Shown: positions 24,441-35,649, counted from the stretch's first letter. The stretch is 64,000 nucleotides of DNA from Parasponia andersonii (GCA_002914805.1 JXTB01000100.1:3412-67411); one strand, 5' to 3'. Numbers and translations: made by a program. The notes: a model not told the origin generated them from the sequence alone.

Positions 24441-24871
24441 GAATCATTGACATTTCAATGGCCAAAGACACCTATTCCTATGTATTTCAAAACGAATGTT
24501 GATGTAGCTCTAGATACAATATGTAGATTGATGGGTGTGGGGGCTATTATAAATAATTCTTCTGATGAAGTAATGGTAGCTATCTCTGAAAAATTAGTGG
24601 AGAATTTTTCTGCTCGAGATATAAAAGCCAAAGCTCTTCTTCGATGTCTTATTTGGATAGAAATGTCAGTTTACCCCTACATAGCATGGAATCTAATTCT
24701 TTAGTTGTAGTTAATAATATCAATAAACTAAGGCGCCTTTGGTTACCTCATTTTAGATGCCTCTTCTTCATTATCTTGTTCTCGTTGGTTAAGTTAGAAC
24801 ATGTGTATCTTTTTGCCAACCAGGGGACACATAAGCTTGCAAAATTTGCTCTAGAACTAGATGATGAATAG
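24441..24871 (+). pseudogene. RNase H-like (RVT_3) fragment, copy 2
   Basis: Same domain pieces as copy 1. The early stop is absent, so the first frame stays open for 85 codons (24447-24704). The second half (MESNSLVVVNNINK to ANQGTHKLAKFALELDDE) is still in another frame, so both copies share an older frame change and must descend from one already broken sequence. The ANQ at the end of the domain is closer to the family consensus than TNQ in copy 1. Confidence 0.7.
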
Positions 24872-25236
24872 TTTTTGTTATATTAGACATTTCTAATTAA
24901 TAACAGAATATATTTTTACAAAAAAAAACTAGTCATGATTGCAATTGGACCAGACAAAATTTATAAGAGCATCTCAAATGAGGATGCTATAATTCATGCC
25001 AATGCTAAATTTAAGCATTTGATGATAAAAAATGTTTCCAATAGTATGCATTATATAACATACTTTTTGGCTCATTCTATTTGTTGTGTTAAATATGGCA
25101 CGAAAATAGCATATGCTAAATTTTAGCATGAGCTAAAATTTTACAATCTTGTTGTTATAACATGTAATAAATTTTAAGATATTTTCATTATTAACATGAA
25201 AATATACATACATTTATAACAGCGCTAAATTTGATA

Positions 25237-25850
25237 CTTATTATACTTTTTAAAAATTTTTTTTAATAGATTTTGTTTATAATTTTATCCGGACTAAATT
25301 TTTATAAATCAGAGTTTTCTTTCATAATTTTGCTACTCACATATTTCCTAAAACAAATAATTATGTGAAATGGAATTTTATGATGAGTAATTAGATGATA
25401 ATATAAAAAATATATATTCTAAATATAGTTATTGTTTAAATATAAAGGGTCATAATCTAATAGTTTTTTTTTCGTATATATGTATTTTTTTAACCGTTAG
25501 ATTATTACAATAATTTGAGTAGTTGAAAAACAAAATTACAATATATATCTATACTATAAAAAGACTTGATATAATCTAACGACTATCTTAATTTAATTTA
25601 ATACTTTCTTATGTTTTTTACTATGAAAACATGTACGTGATGAATTTTAATTAGACAAACAATATATAAATATATATAGATGAGTAAAAAAAAATAGGAA
25701 TTGGTGCCCAAATATAAAATAATATATTTTTTAGCATATATATATTAAAACAAAATTTAAAAAATGTGCACTAAATTAAAATGTTAAATTTAGAATTAGA
25801 CACTTTTTTTTCTTTATGAATACGATGGAGACGGTCTAAACGTCAAGCAT
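25237..25850. other. AT-rich stretch upstream of AOX
   Basis: No gene or clear repeat. Many A/T runs and short inverted stretches. The GC content rises sharply at about 25850 where the AOX upstream region begins. Confidence 0.5.
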
Positions 25851-25989
25851 AGTATGCCGATTCCTCGCCCACTCGTGTCACACTCCAGCGCAAATTCTCA
25901 TGAGTTTGGCACTTCCAATCCTATACATACATTCCACAACATTAACCTACACAACAAAACGTCTGATAATCTCAACCGTCCAATCCTAC

Positions 25990-26191
25990 ATCGTTCAAGG
26001 CGCGACAGTCAAAGCACGTGCAATGACATCAACTCGTACACCTGCAAAGCACCGTATCAAAACTTCTGCCCTCTAGAATAAAATCTCCCTCGGACGATTC
26101 AGTCTCCGATTTCAAGACTTCAACTCAATTCACACCAGAAAATCGCGAAAATCTCGGAGCCATTATCGGAAGCTTGAAGAAGACGACCGTG
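25990..26191 (+). promoter_or_regulatory. AOX 5' region with G-box palindrome
   Basis: GCACGTGC at 26014-26021 contains the CACGTG core bound by plant bZIP and bHLH factors. GTCAA at 26008-26012 is a W-box core on the other strand. Stress-response elements are expected for AOX1-type genes. I see no convincing TATA box, so the transcription start is not placed. The assignment rests on position and short motifs only. Confidence 0.45.
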
Positions 26192-29181
26192 ATGATGATT
26201 CGGGTGGTGGCGAGGTCACTGATCCGTGGCGAAAGCTTCCACCGCCACACTTCCATGGCGGCCTTTCCCGCTATGTCGTTGGATGACTTTTTCCGGAGTA
26301 GGAGAACGATGACGATGACGATGATGATGAGTACAGACTCTTCTCCTGATTCTTATTCTCATTCTTCTTCGCCGGAGAAAACGACGTCGTTGAAGGAGGA
26401 GGAGGATGAGAAGAAAGAGACGAAGGCTCAGAGTAACGCGATGGTTTCGAGCTATTGGGGGGTTACGAAGAAGAAGATTACTCGAGAAGATGGGACCGAG
26501 TGGCCGTGGAACTGCTTCATGGTCATAATTTTTGAATTTGTTGATTCTATTATTTATTTATTTATTTTTGGCTTAGTTTTGTTGGAAGAAATTAAGGCTC
26601 TGACGAGTTGAATTTTGTGTTTGAATGCAGCCATGGGAGACCTATGCTGCAGATTTATCCATAGATTTGAGCAAGCACCATGTGCCTAAAACGTTTTCTG
26701 ATAAGTTCGCTTATAGAACTGTGAAGATCCTGAGGATTCCAACTGATTTGTTTTTCAAGGTTTATTCTTAGCTTATTTTATTGCAATTGCACTGTACGCA
26801 TAAACATATTACTATATGCATATATTGATAAAGATATTACCCTAGACTATTTATTATCTGAAAAATGCATAATTTGAGTTTCTGAATTTTTTTTTATCTA
26901 TATATACAATGATTTAGTAGAGGTACAGTATTGCCAATATGAGGAAGATCCATTAAATTAATGGTGCCTGAGAAGCGTACTGTGTAGTCTGCTCTTGTGT
27001 AAAGTATGTCTTTAAATCTAAAAGATTAATATACTTGTATATATTGAGAGTTAACAAAACAGGGAATCTATAAAATAAAAAAATTGAGTTATGGATTTTT
27101 TTGTTATTTTGGCAATTAATTATGCGGTTTGACGTTTGAGCTGAATTTTTGAGTGAAAGCGTTAAATGAAATATAGGCTTTTGAATTGATGTGAGGTGGA
27201 TGTGTGTATTTTGCTATTTATTCGTCTTTGTGGATCTATATTGTGTACATATATAAATTATTGTATGCGTATGTGTGTGTATATGTGTAGTATGTTGTCT
27301 TTTGACTAACATATTCCAAGCTAGAACAGTAATTGATAACTTACCTTTTTAAGAAATAGAACCATTATTTTGACTTTTTTGAGTTACTTTTTTTTTTTCT
27401 CTCAACAGCATCTTTTGTTCGGCGTAAAAGTCATTAATAATGATAGTAACAGCAATTACATAATTCACCTTGCTGATATGGCAAGAGTTTTTTGGGAGGA
27501 GATCAAGCCAAGTCAATTGATGATGAGGCTTTTTCCACTTAACTAACTTTTTTTAAGTCCCGGTTTTATCATTAAAGAAGATCATCTTTCGATGTAAAGT
27601 CTTCTGAGTGAAATCTCTGTTGGTGTTATAAACTGAGAAAATAGTGGAAACTTCTCCATTGATCGTTGTGAAGTTTGCTGTTAATGGTTTTTCGTGAATG
27701 ATGACCATCTAGTTGTATATGTCCTCTGTTCTTGATTGTTCTTTGTTGAGTTTAAGAGAGAGTTAATCATATTGAAAGGTTCAAGATTCAACGAATTTTG
27801 TTGTACTAGCTTATTCTACAATATTTCAAGGAAAACGAACTTATAGTATTTCAATAATTTATTGTCGAATAGACATCTCTGAGTTCCAAGCTGTTCTTGC
27901 TTGTTATTTGGTTAGTTTAAGTGAGAGCTATCGTATTGAAAGGTTCAAAATTCCACAAATTTTGTTATACCATCATGTTCTAATCAGCAAATTCTATCTT
28001 CTGCAGAGACGATATGGGTGTCGGGCAATGATGCTGGAAACTGTTGCAGCCGTTCCTGGTATGGTAGGAGGTGTTCTCCTTCATTTGAGGTCTCTCCGAA
28101 AGTTCGAGCAGAGTGGTGGTTGGATCAAGGCCTTGCTTGAAGAAGCAGAGAACGAGAGGATGCACCTGATGACAATGGTGGAACTCGTACAGCCTAAATG
28201 GTACGAGAGGCTGCTGGTTCTAGCTGTTCAGGGAGTCTTCTTCAATGCCTACTTTGTGCTTTATCTACTATCCCCAAAGCTGGCACATAGGATTGTTGGC
28301 TACTTGGAAGAGGAGGCTATCCACTCTTATACAGAGTATTTGAAGGATCTTAATGATGGTAAAATTGAAAACGGGCCAGCTCCCGCCATTGCAATCGACT
28401 ACTGGAGGCTACCAAAGGATGCAACCCTTAAGGATGTGATTACTGTTATTCGTGCTGACGAAGCTCACCATCGCGATGTCAACCATTTTGCATCAGTGAG
28501 TATCTATCTTGTTTCTTAGGTGTCCATATATTTATTGCTTATGCATCATGATATTCAAATTCTCTAGAAACCCATAGTAATCAAGTTATCAATGTTCACA
28601 TTGTTTTATAATAATTTCCATAGACTATTATAATCTCTGGTTTTAAGTAGAACAGAACAAGGTTCACATTGTTCTAAATTTATTCTAAGATGAGACTGAT
28701 TTTGACCTGCAAAAACCTGCGATGTGGCAATTTGGAAAGGTCTTCTGGGTGTTAATGATTCTCTGGTTTTACGTAGTGACAAACCGAGAATGTTAAACAG
28801 ATGATATATGATGGGTTAGAGAAAAGGGAGGGAAGGAAGAAGAAAATAAAGAGAGAATTTAATATTGCAATAATCAAATTATCTATAGTCTGAAAATAAT
28901 GCACAGTTCTAGATATAAATAGATAGACAAATTAACACAAATGGGGAACGAAACAAAAGTAGGATACTAACTCGAAAATTTCAAAATATAGTAATACTCT
29001 AATTACTCAAATTTAAATAAAACCCAAGAATAAACCTTTTTAATTAAAATGTTAATTCCTAATTATCTTGTCCAGCATTATTTTTCTACAATTGATTCTG
29101 ATGTGGGGTTTTGTTATGCAGGATATCCATTTTCAGGGAAAAGAATTGAGTGAATCTCCAGCTCCTGTTGGATACCATTGA
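26192..29181 (+). CDS. AOX1: Alternative oxidase, AOX1 type, mitochondrial (4 exons)
   Basis: Ubiquinol oxidase of the mitochondrial inner membrane; it passes electrons from ubiquinol to oxygen and bypasses complexes III and IV. Exons are 26192-26521 (330 bp), 26631-26759 (129), 28007-28495 (489) and 29122-29181 (57 plus stop), all phase 0 with GT/AG ends; 129-489-57 is the classic plant AOX pattern. Product 335 residues. The Arg-rich start ([13 protein letters not shown]) is a likely import signal; a second ATG follows at 26195. Iron ligands fall in [10 protein letters not shown] (Glu164), NERMH (Glu203, His206), LEEEA (Glu254-256) and DEAHH (Glu305, His308). The C-terminus ends GYH. Regulatory CysI is present (Cys108 in WNCFM), but the CysII position is Leu180 (LLHLRSL), as I recall for AOX1d-type proteins. 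The frame is intact. Intron 2 (1247 bp) holds an 85-bp direct repeat. Confidence 0.96.
27723..27975. repeat. Imperfect 85-bp direct repeat in AOX intron 2
   Basis: 27723-27808 and 27889-27975 share the order GTTCTTG, AGTTTAAG.GAGAG, ATTGAAAGGTTCAA, ATTTTGTT. The second copy ends about 30 bp before the exon 3 acceptor, so the duplication lies next to the branch-point zone. Confidence 0.75.
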
Positions 29182-30115
29182 GACTAAATTTTAGTCTGCT
29201 TCTGGTCTGTGCTCCGGGGTGGACTGTCATATATATGCAAGCACTGGATTAGTTTAGTTATGATCTAAAGAGGAGTTAAATAAGTTGAAGTTGGACAGTT
29301 GGCTCAATAACTAGAGATCTCCACACAACCATTTGTTTTTAGTTTGTCTTTTCGGAATGTTTACTGGTAATAGAGAAAAAAAGGAATGAAAAAGGAAAAT
29401 GCTATGTACTAATTAGTTGCACAAATCTTTAACTTCCATCTCATTATTTCTTACTCTCATCCCTTGTATTCGTTTTCGCTCCATTCCTTATTTTCTTTTC
29501 ACTCCATTCCATTCTACCACTCGTCCCTTTCTTTTCACTCCGTTCCATTCTACTCGTTATTTTTACGGACGGATCAGTAAACGTGACCTTATCAAGTGAG
29601 AAACTCTACTGNGAAGGGTTGTAGCAATATATGTTGATGTACAGAAACCCAGCCGGTCTTGTAGTAGTGTTCAATATTCGAGAATAAGAGATATCGCAAG
29701 CAAACTTGAAATATTGGTACATTTCACAATACAGAATATTACAGATTCTCACCTATTCGGTTTTATGAAAATAACAAAACCCTTTTTTTTATTTGCTGCT
29801 CTGATGGAAAACATTTTCTTGACGTCAAATTCTTAAATTTGGTGAAAATTCGTTGATGACAAGAAAACACTCATACAACTAGATAACTTATTACTCTATG
29901 GAGTTCTGTCAAAAGTTCTTTTGCTTCGGTTTCATTATCTTGCCAAAATATAAAGACGTAAACGAGGGATGCTAGTGTACATTACAATCCTTTACTTAAA
30001 ACTTACATCAGACATTAATAGTAATGCTACAGTTTGTGTTTTATTGGGGGGGAAAAAAAAAAACCATGCAAGCAATTTGTGAGACGATCCAACTGATAGT
30101 CTTCACTTTCCTCGT
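29182..30115. other. AOX 3' flank and spacer
   Basis: The first few hundred bases after the stop should be the AOX 3' UTR. Around 29440-29560 there is a C/T-rich run repeating TTCACTCCATTCC-like words. One ambiguous base (N) sits near 29612. No further gene is seen. Confidence 0.5.
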
Positions 30116-30119
30116 ACTC

Positions 30120-30555
30120 CTTGCAATTTTGTGTTTGGTAGAAAAGAAAAAAAATAAGAGCGAATGGAAAATAAAGCGGGTAAAAAGATGTGTAGGATGG
30201 AAATAAAAGTCTCTTTTCTCCACAGTTGTTTGGTGTGAAGAAAGGAAAAAAAAAATAACTAGTTTAAAAATAACTAGTTTACCAGTAATATAATAATTTT
30301 AAAAATTAATATATAAGGTTAATTTGTGATTGGCTAAAGTGTTTTTCCTTCTACTTCTCACTCCAAAACTCACCAATTTGGAGTGGAAAATTTTGTGAGC
30401 CCCGCCTCACTTTTTTTCCTCCCCTTTCCTCCTCCATTTTCTCTTCCTCTCCACTTTTCATCCTATCAAACAAATAAAATTTTCCCTTTTCCTTCTCATT
30501 TTCCCTCCTACCTTTTCCTTCCTCTCCCTTTTCTCTCCTACCACACATAGCCTTA
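30120..30555. mobile_element. Probable non-autonomous DNA element with purine/pyrimidine-biased arms
   Basis: The left side reads TGTGTTTGGTAGAAAAGAAA and the right side, reverse-complemented, reads GGCTATGTGTGGTAGGAGAG, so the two ends are imperfect inverted repeats of about 25-30 bp; purine-rich arms then run inward. The form recalls hAT- or Harbinger-type MITEs with a GG(C/G)..TGTTTGGTAG start. No target duplication was settled, so the limits are approximate. Confidence 0.4.
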
Positions 30556-31057
30556 ATTTCAAAGTAAGGACAAAAACCGATTCCCTGCAATTTTGTCTTA
30601 ATTTCAAAGGACAAAAACATTAGCAAGAAAAATGAAATCAAACTACCATTTGGAGAAAAATAATTCGAAAAGCCAAAAATTGAGACATCTATTTACTGAT
30701 CAATTAGGAAAGAGCATTTGTGAACTAACATAAGACGTTTCAGTCAAAACAATAAACAGTCAAAACAATAAAACACACATCTTCAATGCAAAAGCTTATA
30801 AATTACCTTGTTTCATAGTGCAAAAACTTGCAGGAGCAAATAAATATGATCAATGGTTTTTATTTTTAAAAAAAAAACTTGTAGTACGCTTTCCAATTGC
30901 CAGAAGAGTAATGTGTTCAAACCTTTATTCAAATGAAAATCACTGAGAGATGCCACTGCAACCTCTTACTAGTTTGCTTGTATGGAGCAACTGCTAAATC
31001 TTTCTTGCTACCGAGACAATCCGATTTCATATTTCTCAAACAAGTCTACATTTTCAC

Positions 31058-31457
31058 CTACTTCATGCTATCAGTCTCATCTGAATTAAAAGGGTGATAT
31101 AGAGCAGGAGAGATGGATAATGGATTCTTTAAAGTCACATAGGCTTTTTTATAATTTGGTTTAGCAACCAAAACATTCCCTCTATACTTCCTTTTTCCCT
31201 GCATGTTTAATGTCCTTACCTTCTCAACCTCAAATCCGTATACTGACTGCAGAACCCTCTTGATTTCTGTCTGCGAAAATGAAATCAAACAAGCCAATTA
31301 GGGATATATTTCAAGAATGTAGGAGGCACATAGGTGACTTGTACAGTACCTTGGAAGCAGAAGGGATGGTCTTTAATGCAATATCTTTGACGTTGTTAGA
31401 GGAAGGAGGCATTAAGAAATCAAAGGGAAGATTTGGAAAATGGATAGCCCTCACCAT
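31058..31457 (-). CDS. Mitochondrial-type ribosomal protein L23 (uL23m) with short C-terminus
   Basis: Large-subunit protein uL23, which binds 23S-type rRNA near the exit tunnel. Two minus-strand coding exons: 31350-31457 (36 codons, MVRAIHFPNLPFDFLMPPSS to IPSASK) and 31058-31270 (70 codons plus TAG), joined by a 79-bp GT/AG intron. The joint reads ALKTIPSASK-TEIKRVL, and the second exon holds VYGFEVEKVRTLNM, YRGNVLVAKPNYKKAYVTLK and NPLSIS, the signature of the plant nuclear-encoded L23 family. At 106 residues it is shorter than homologues I recall (about 170-180), because similarity stops after SISPALY. The product may be a genuinely short form or the 3' end may be lost. The start is the first ATG after a good acceptor (TATAG at 31461-31465). 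An upstream exon ending at 32801 is likely 5' UTR. Confidence 0.8.
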
Positions 31458-31460
31458 CTT

Positions 31461-32800
31461 CTATATTTATCAGCTCAATCTCTGCACGAAACAATGGTTA
31501 AAAAAGGTTGCTATGCCTCATTGACAAGAAAAGTAAATTAAAAATACTATGATAGCTAATTCTCTCAAAAACTTATAGTCAGATAATTAGACTAAAAGCA
31601 CTGAAACACAACATAAATTCTTCTTCCAAAAATTACTAAGGAAAGAACAAAGAATATAGGGCCATAGACAACATTCACAGAATCTCACAAAAACAGATGA
31701 TCCACCCTTCAGAGCTGAGCCTTAAATGCTTTTACGAGAACATCCCACAAATAATATACTAATATATCAACTATTAAGTATGGTTACTTGTACTAATATG
31801 ATATGTGCATACATCACAATGAAGAGAGCAATTACTATATATAACTATGAAAATGTAAGTAACTAGATTCCCCTTTCACTCCAAAATCGACGGTTGACAA
31901 ACTCATGGTTTCTTCTCAGTTCAAGCACCTATTTGAGTAAAATAGAACTGATTTAAGGTGCTATATCACCAACAAAACAATGGTCTTATCCGTTTAAGTT
32001 AACATTTCAAGCTAACAACAACACCAAACTAGGCCAAGAACCCAAATTTTATGTTAGAATTAAAACAGGCAAAGTGCAAATTCCCCTGCATTTGATTTGA
32101 TCATATGACTATCTGCACAAAGCACAGAGTTTTCAAAGCAGCTAGTTTTTAATACATGGATTTTTGCAATTGTTCCACTCATAAGAATATATTACATAGT
32201 GCGAACTATGGGAAAATAACATAATTTCTCGTGGCTTCAAACGAAATACCATATTCACTAAATTTTGCAAAACAGACAAAATACATCACTCGGCGGGGAT
32301 ATATTTTGCATTTATGAAGACACAAAAAAAAAAAAAAAAGAATGAAAAGAAAGAACTTTCGAAAGCGATACTTTTTATCTGTTTTCGAAATTGATGAGTT
32401 AGCGGGTTCCTACACATATATATATATATATATATATTATTTCCATTCAAATATTATTCATCCCACAAAAATTGAGATAAAGCTGATACATCACCATGTC
32501 CATGAATGACAAACCACAATCATAACCCATATCGTGCAACTCTTCCTGCCATCTTCTACAATTCATTTCTTATATAAAGAAAAATAATAATAGGAATAAA
32601 TTAAATAGAAACCAATTCAAGAAAATATAAATCAAATAATATATTATTGAAATGAAATAAGGTTCCTTCATTTTTTTTTATGTAAATTTAAAGTTATAGT
32701 ATATAGAAGAGGGGAGGGGGGATATGTCAAGGAAAACAGACAAACCTATTGCAAGCGAAGCGAAAATGAAGAGAAAGGGCAAAATTTTACATTTGTTTAC
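31461..32800 (-). other. Probable 5' intron of the L23 gene
   Basis: On the minus strand a good donor (TCG/GTAAAC) lies at 32800 and a good acceptor (AAATATAG/AAGATG) at 31461. The upstream exon, about 32802-32884, stays open through an ATG at 32884 and would be in frame with the L23 start, adding about 29 residues. I favour a 5' UTR exon because plant homologues start near the internal Met. The rest of the interval has no gene. It holds a TA tract at about 32409-32437. Confidence 0.5.
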
Positions 32801-32932
32801 CGACAGAGTGTGACAACAGAAAATACTGGAAGATGGAAGAGAACAAAGGCGGTGAAGAGCGTCGCCCGGAGAATGTGGAAACATTGGACGGAAGCATAGG
32901 TCGGTCTGTGCCTCTATTGTACGGCAGCAGCA

Positions 32933-32962
32933 TGGGCCTCACCACATTGAACAGATGGGCCC
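32933..32962 (-). promoter_or_regulatory. Paired site II (TGGGCC) elements, promoter of the L23 gene
   Basis: TGGGCC occurs at 32933-32938 and again as TGGGCCC at 32956-32962, 23 bp apart, just upstream of the proposed first exon. Site II elements bound by TCP factors are common in promoters of plant ribosomal and mitochondrial protein genes. This supports the promoter being about 1.5 kb from the start codon. Confidence 0.55.
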
Positions 32963-33096
32963 TTCTTTCAGAGTTTCTAAAACAGGAGATACACGGTGTT
33001 TTAAAAAATAATGTCAAATATACGGTATCTTGCTATTTTAAAATTTTATACGGCATTTTTTCAATAAATATCATTTATATATATATATATATATAG

Positions 33097-33549
33097 ATAT
33101 TTTTTTTTAACCTCTTTTCATCTTTTGCTCACTTAGATCGGAGAGCTAGGGACTTCTCTGCTCCCAAGGCTAGCGATGTCATGTGGAAATTATCACCGAA
33201 AGTCAGATTTTCTGCCCAAAACCATGCTTGTTTTTGTTGTGGTAGCGGATGAAGCCGCCATGGTAGAATATAGACTGGTAAGTCTTCTTCTTCTATTTTT
33301 GTTTTGATTTTGTTGTACATGATCGTACGGTCAAACAAAATTTTCAATTATTGTTTTGAATCTATTTTTCTTTTTGGTTGGTGGGCATTGCTTGATTTTT
33401 CATGATTAGTATTGGATTGTCTAATCACTTTTTTATTTTAGTAGACTTTGTTTCAAATCCTTGATCTTATGGTATAACCAAACAAAATTTTCTATTATTG
33501 TATTCTAATTTTATTTTTGTTGCATTGACATTGGACTGATTATTCATGA
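33097..33549. other. Unassigned spacer after the L23 promoter
   Basis: Begins after a TA tract (about 33076-33096). An open frame on the minus strand at 33129-33347 has no recognised similarity. Nothing else is seen. Confidence 0.4.
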
Positions 33550-33556
33550 TAATTAG

Positions 33557-34022
33557 TATACTTGTAAATTTGGGCCGGGTCCAACGAGACGCCCCGCGAC
33601 CCGCTCACTTGGCTTGCGGGTTGGGTCGGGTTGGGCCATTAGTGTTGGCCCGCATATTTTTTTTTCTCTTTTTATTTTTAAAAGTTTGTCTTATTAATTT
33701 TAGTTATTTATTTTATTAAATAAGTAAGTATGCAACTAGTAATTTTATTTTTATTGAAAAAAATTCATTTTTTATTTATTTTTTTATTTTTTCGTTTTTT
33801 TTTTAAGTAACGGACCAGGCCGGATTTGGCCCTAATTTAGCCCGGCTCGGCTCGGTCCAAAACTTTGGCCCTGTAGGCTGCCGGGCCAGGCTGGATCTTC
33901 AAGAATGCTTTGTGGGCTAATCCGCCCCGGCCTATTTCTATTCCCGACCTGACCCGGCTCAGTCCGAATTTATCCTCAGGCCCGAACGGGACGGACTAGG
34001 CCGCCCATTTTTACAGCTCTAA
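33557..34022. mobile_element. Non-autonomous hAT-like element, GC-rich
   Basis: About 466 bp, flanked by TAATTAG at 33550-33556 and 34023-34029, with similar bases beyond, fitting an 8-bp target duplication. The ends are inverted: CTTGTAAATTTGGGCCGGG on the left and, reverse-complemented, GCTGTAAAAATGGGCGGCC on the right. The interior has blocks such as GGGTTGGGTCGGGTTGGGCC and GCCCGGCTCGGCTCGG. This 'GTAAAnnTGGGCCGG' type is a common plant hAT MITE. No coding capacity. Confidence 0.65.
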
Positions 34023-34139
34023 TAATTAGATATAAAATATCATAATCCAAAAATTTTACTATGGAACTTGTTCTAAATCATTTATCTAATATGGCACATA
34101 ATTCAAAGAATCCCAAAAAAAGGTCTATTATGTTGTGAT

Positions 34140-35185
34140 ACTTGGTAACTAATAATCAGATTGTCTAAAAACTAATAAGTAGACGGATAACTGGTAACCA
34201 GATTAACTACTAGTAATTTAATCGATTATTAATAACCAATAATAAAATTAGTTACTAATTTCTAATTACCAATAATTGATTAGCAATAATTGAAGTGGTT
34301 ACTACTAAGAGGATTTAAAAAATAAATTAAGAAAAGCTTCAATTACTTAACAGTAACTAGATTGGTTACTACTAAGAGGATTTTCGGTTACCACTAAGAG
34401 GATTGAAAAAAAAATTAGTTACTAGTTTCTAGTTACCTATAACTAATTAGCAATAACTCGATTGGTTACTACAAGGAGGATTTATTTTAGATTGGTAACT
34501 ACTAAGAGAATTTTTAGTTACCACTAAGAGGATTGAGAAAAAAAATTAGTTACTACTTTTTAGTTACCAATAATTGATTAGCAGTAACTAGATTGGTTAC
34601 TACAAAAAGAATTTAAAAATAAATTTTTAAAAAAACTTCAAATTAGTTAACGGTAATTAGATTGGTTACTATTAAAAGGATTTTCGATCGACTACCATTA
34701 AGAGGATTGAAAAAAAAAAAAAGACTTACTAATTTCTAGTTACTAATAATTGATTAGTGGTAACCGGATTAGTTACTACTAAGAGGATTTTAAAAAAAAA
34801 TTAGTTACTAGTTTTTAGTTATTAGTAACTAGATTGGTTACTACAAAGAGGATTTATTTTAGATTAGTTACTACTAAGAGGATTTTCAGTTATCACTAAG
34901 AAGATTGAAAAAAAAAAATAGTTACTAGTTTTTAGTTATCAATAATTAATTAGCAATAATTAGAATGGTTACTGTAAAAAGAATTTAAAAATAAATTAAA
35001 AAAGCTTCAAATTAGTTAACGGTAACTAGAGTGGTTATTATTAAGAGGATTTTTGATTGGCTACCAATAAGAGGATTGAAAAAAAAAGTTAATTACTAAT
35101 TTCTAGTTACTAATAACTGATTAGTAGTAACTAAATTGATTATTACTAAGAAAATTTTCAATTATTACTAAGAGGACTGAAAAAA
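34140..35185. repeat. Degenerate tandem array built on TTACTACTAAGAGGATTT
   Basis: The word ACTAAGAGGATT or a close variant occurs about 18 times between 34300 and 35175. It often comes as pairs about 22 bp apart (…ACTAAGAGGATTTTCGGTTACCACTAAGAGGATTG). The pairs recur at about 105-200 bp, separated by TTAGTTACTAGTTTCTAGTTACC and ATTGATTAGCAGTAACTAGA blocks. The spacing is irregular, so the array has been reshuffled. No coding signal. Confidence 0.8.
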
Positions 35186-35649
35186 AAAAAAAAAGTAACT
35201 CCTCTTGTGTTTAAGACTAGGAGAGAAATTTTAAGTTAGTGCTTTATTTAAAACCCATGAAAAGAAAATAATTATTCAAAGAACGAAAAAAAATGAAAAA
35301 AAAATAAGGAAAGAGAAAAAGAAACATATGGCTCAATGACGAAAAAATTAAAAAGGAAAAGAAAAAGCGAAGGAAAAAAAAAGCATATGAATAAATGAAA
35401 TAAAAATTAATAAAAGTTCAACAGGGATCGACTAACCAACTTGGCTTGACTTTTATTACAATTTTCTTTAAATAACGCTATTCAAAAAGATGATCTGTTT
35501 TACGATTTTGCCACCACGTTTCTAAGAGCAGAGTGGTAGACTTTTAAAAATACCATTCGTATGTCGTATGAGAATGTATTACTTTTCTGATATTGTATTT
35601 TTGTAGTTCTTTTTCATTTTTAAAGAGAAAACACAAAAAATCCCAAACT

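Larger units (their letters stand above)
23642..25236 (+). repeat. Tandem duplication of an about 797-bp unit with N at the junction
   Basis: Copy 1 is 23642-24439 and copy 2 is 24441-25236. They agree at about 97% by eye over their whole length, and the single base between them (24440) is N. Each copy carries the same RNase H-like pseudogene, the same downstream open frame (24138-24329 and 24935-25126) and the same AT-rich tail ending AATTTGATA. A true recent duplication is possible. An assembly join of two haplotypes or overlapping contigs is at least as likely. Confidence 0.9.

Noticed and set aside
27908-28006. Open frame upstream of AOX exon 3, suggesting a different start (MVSLSESYR...)
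   Set aside because: It is intron 2 read-through. The CTGCAG acceptor at 28001-28006 and the canonical exon lengths fix the exon border.
30351-30641. Minus-strand frame rich in Glu, Lys and Arg
   Set aside because: It is the translation of purine-rich arms of a probable MITE; low complexity, not a gene.
31279-31524. Plus-strand frame of 81 codons over the L23 gene
   Set aside because: Shadow of the minus-strand L23 exon, which has clear protein similarity and splice sites.
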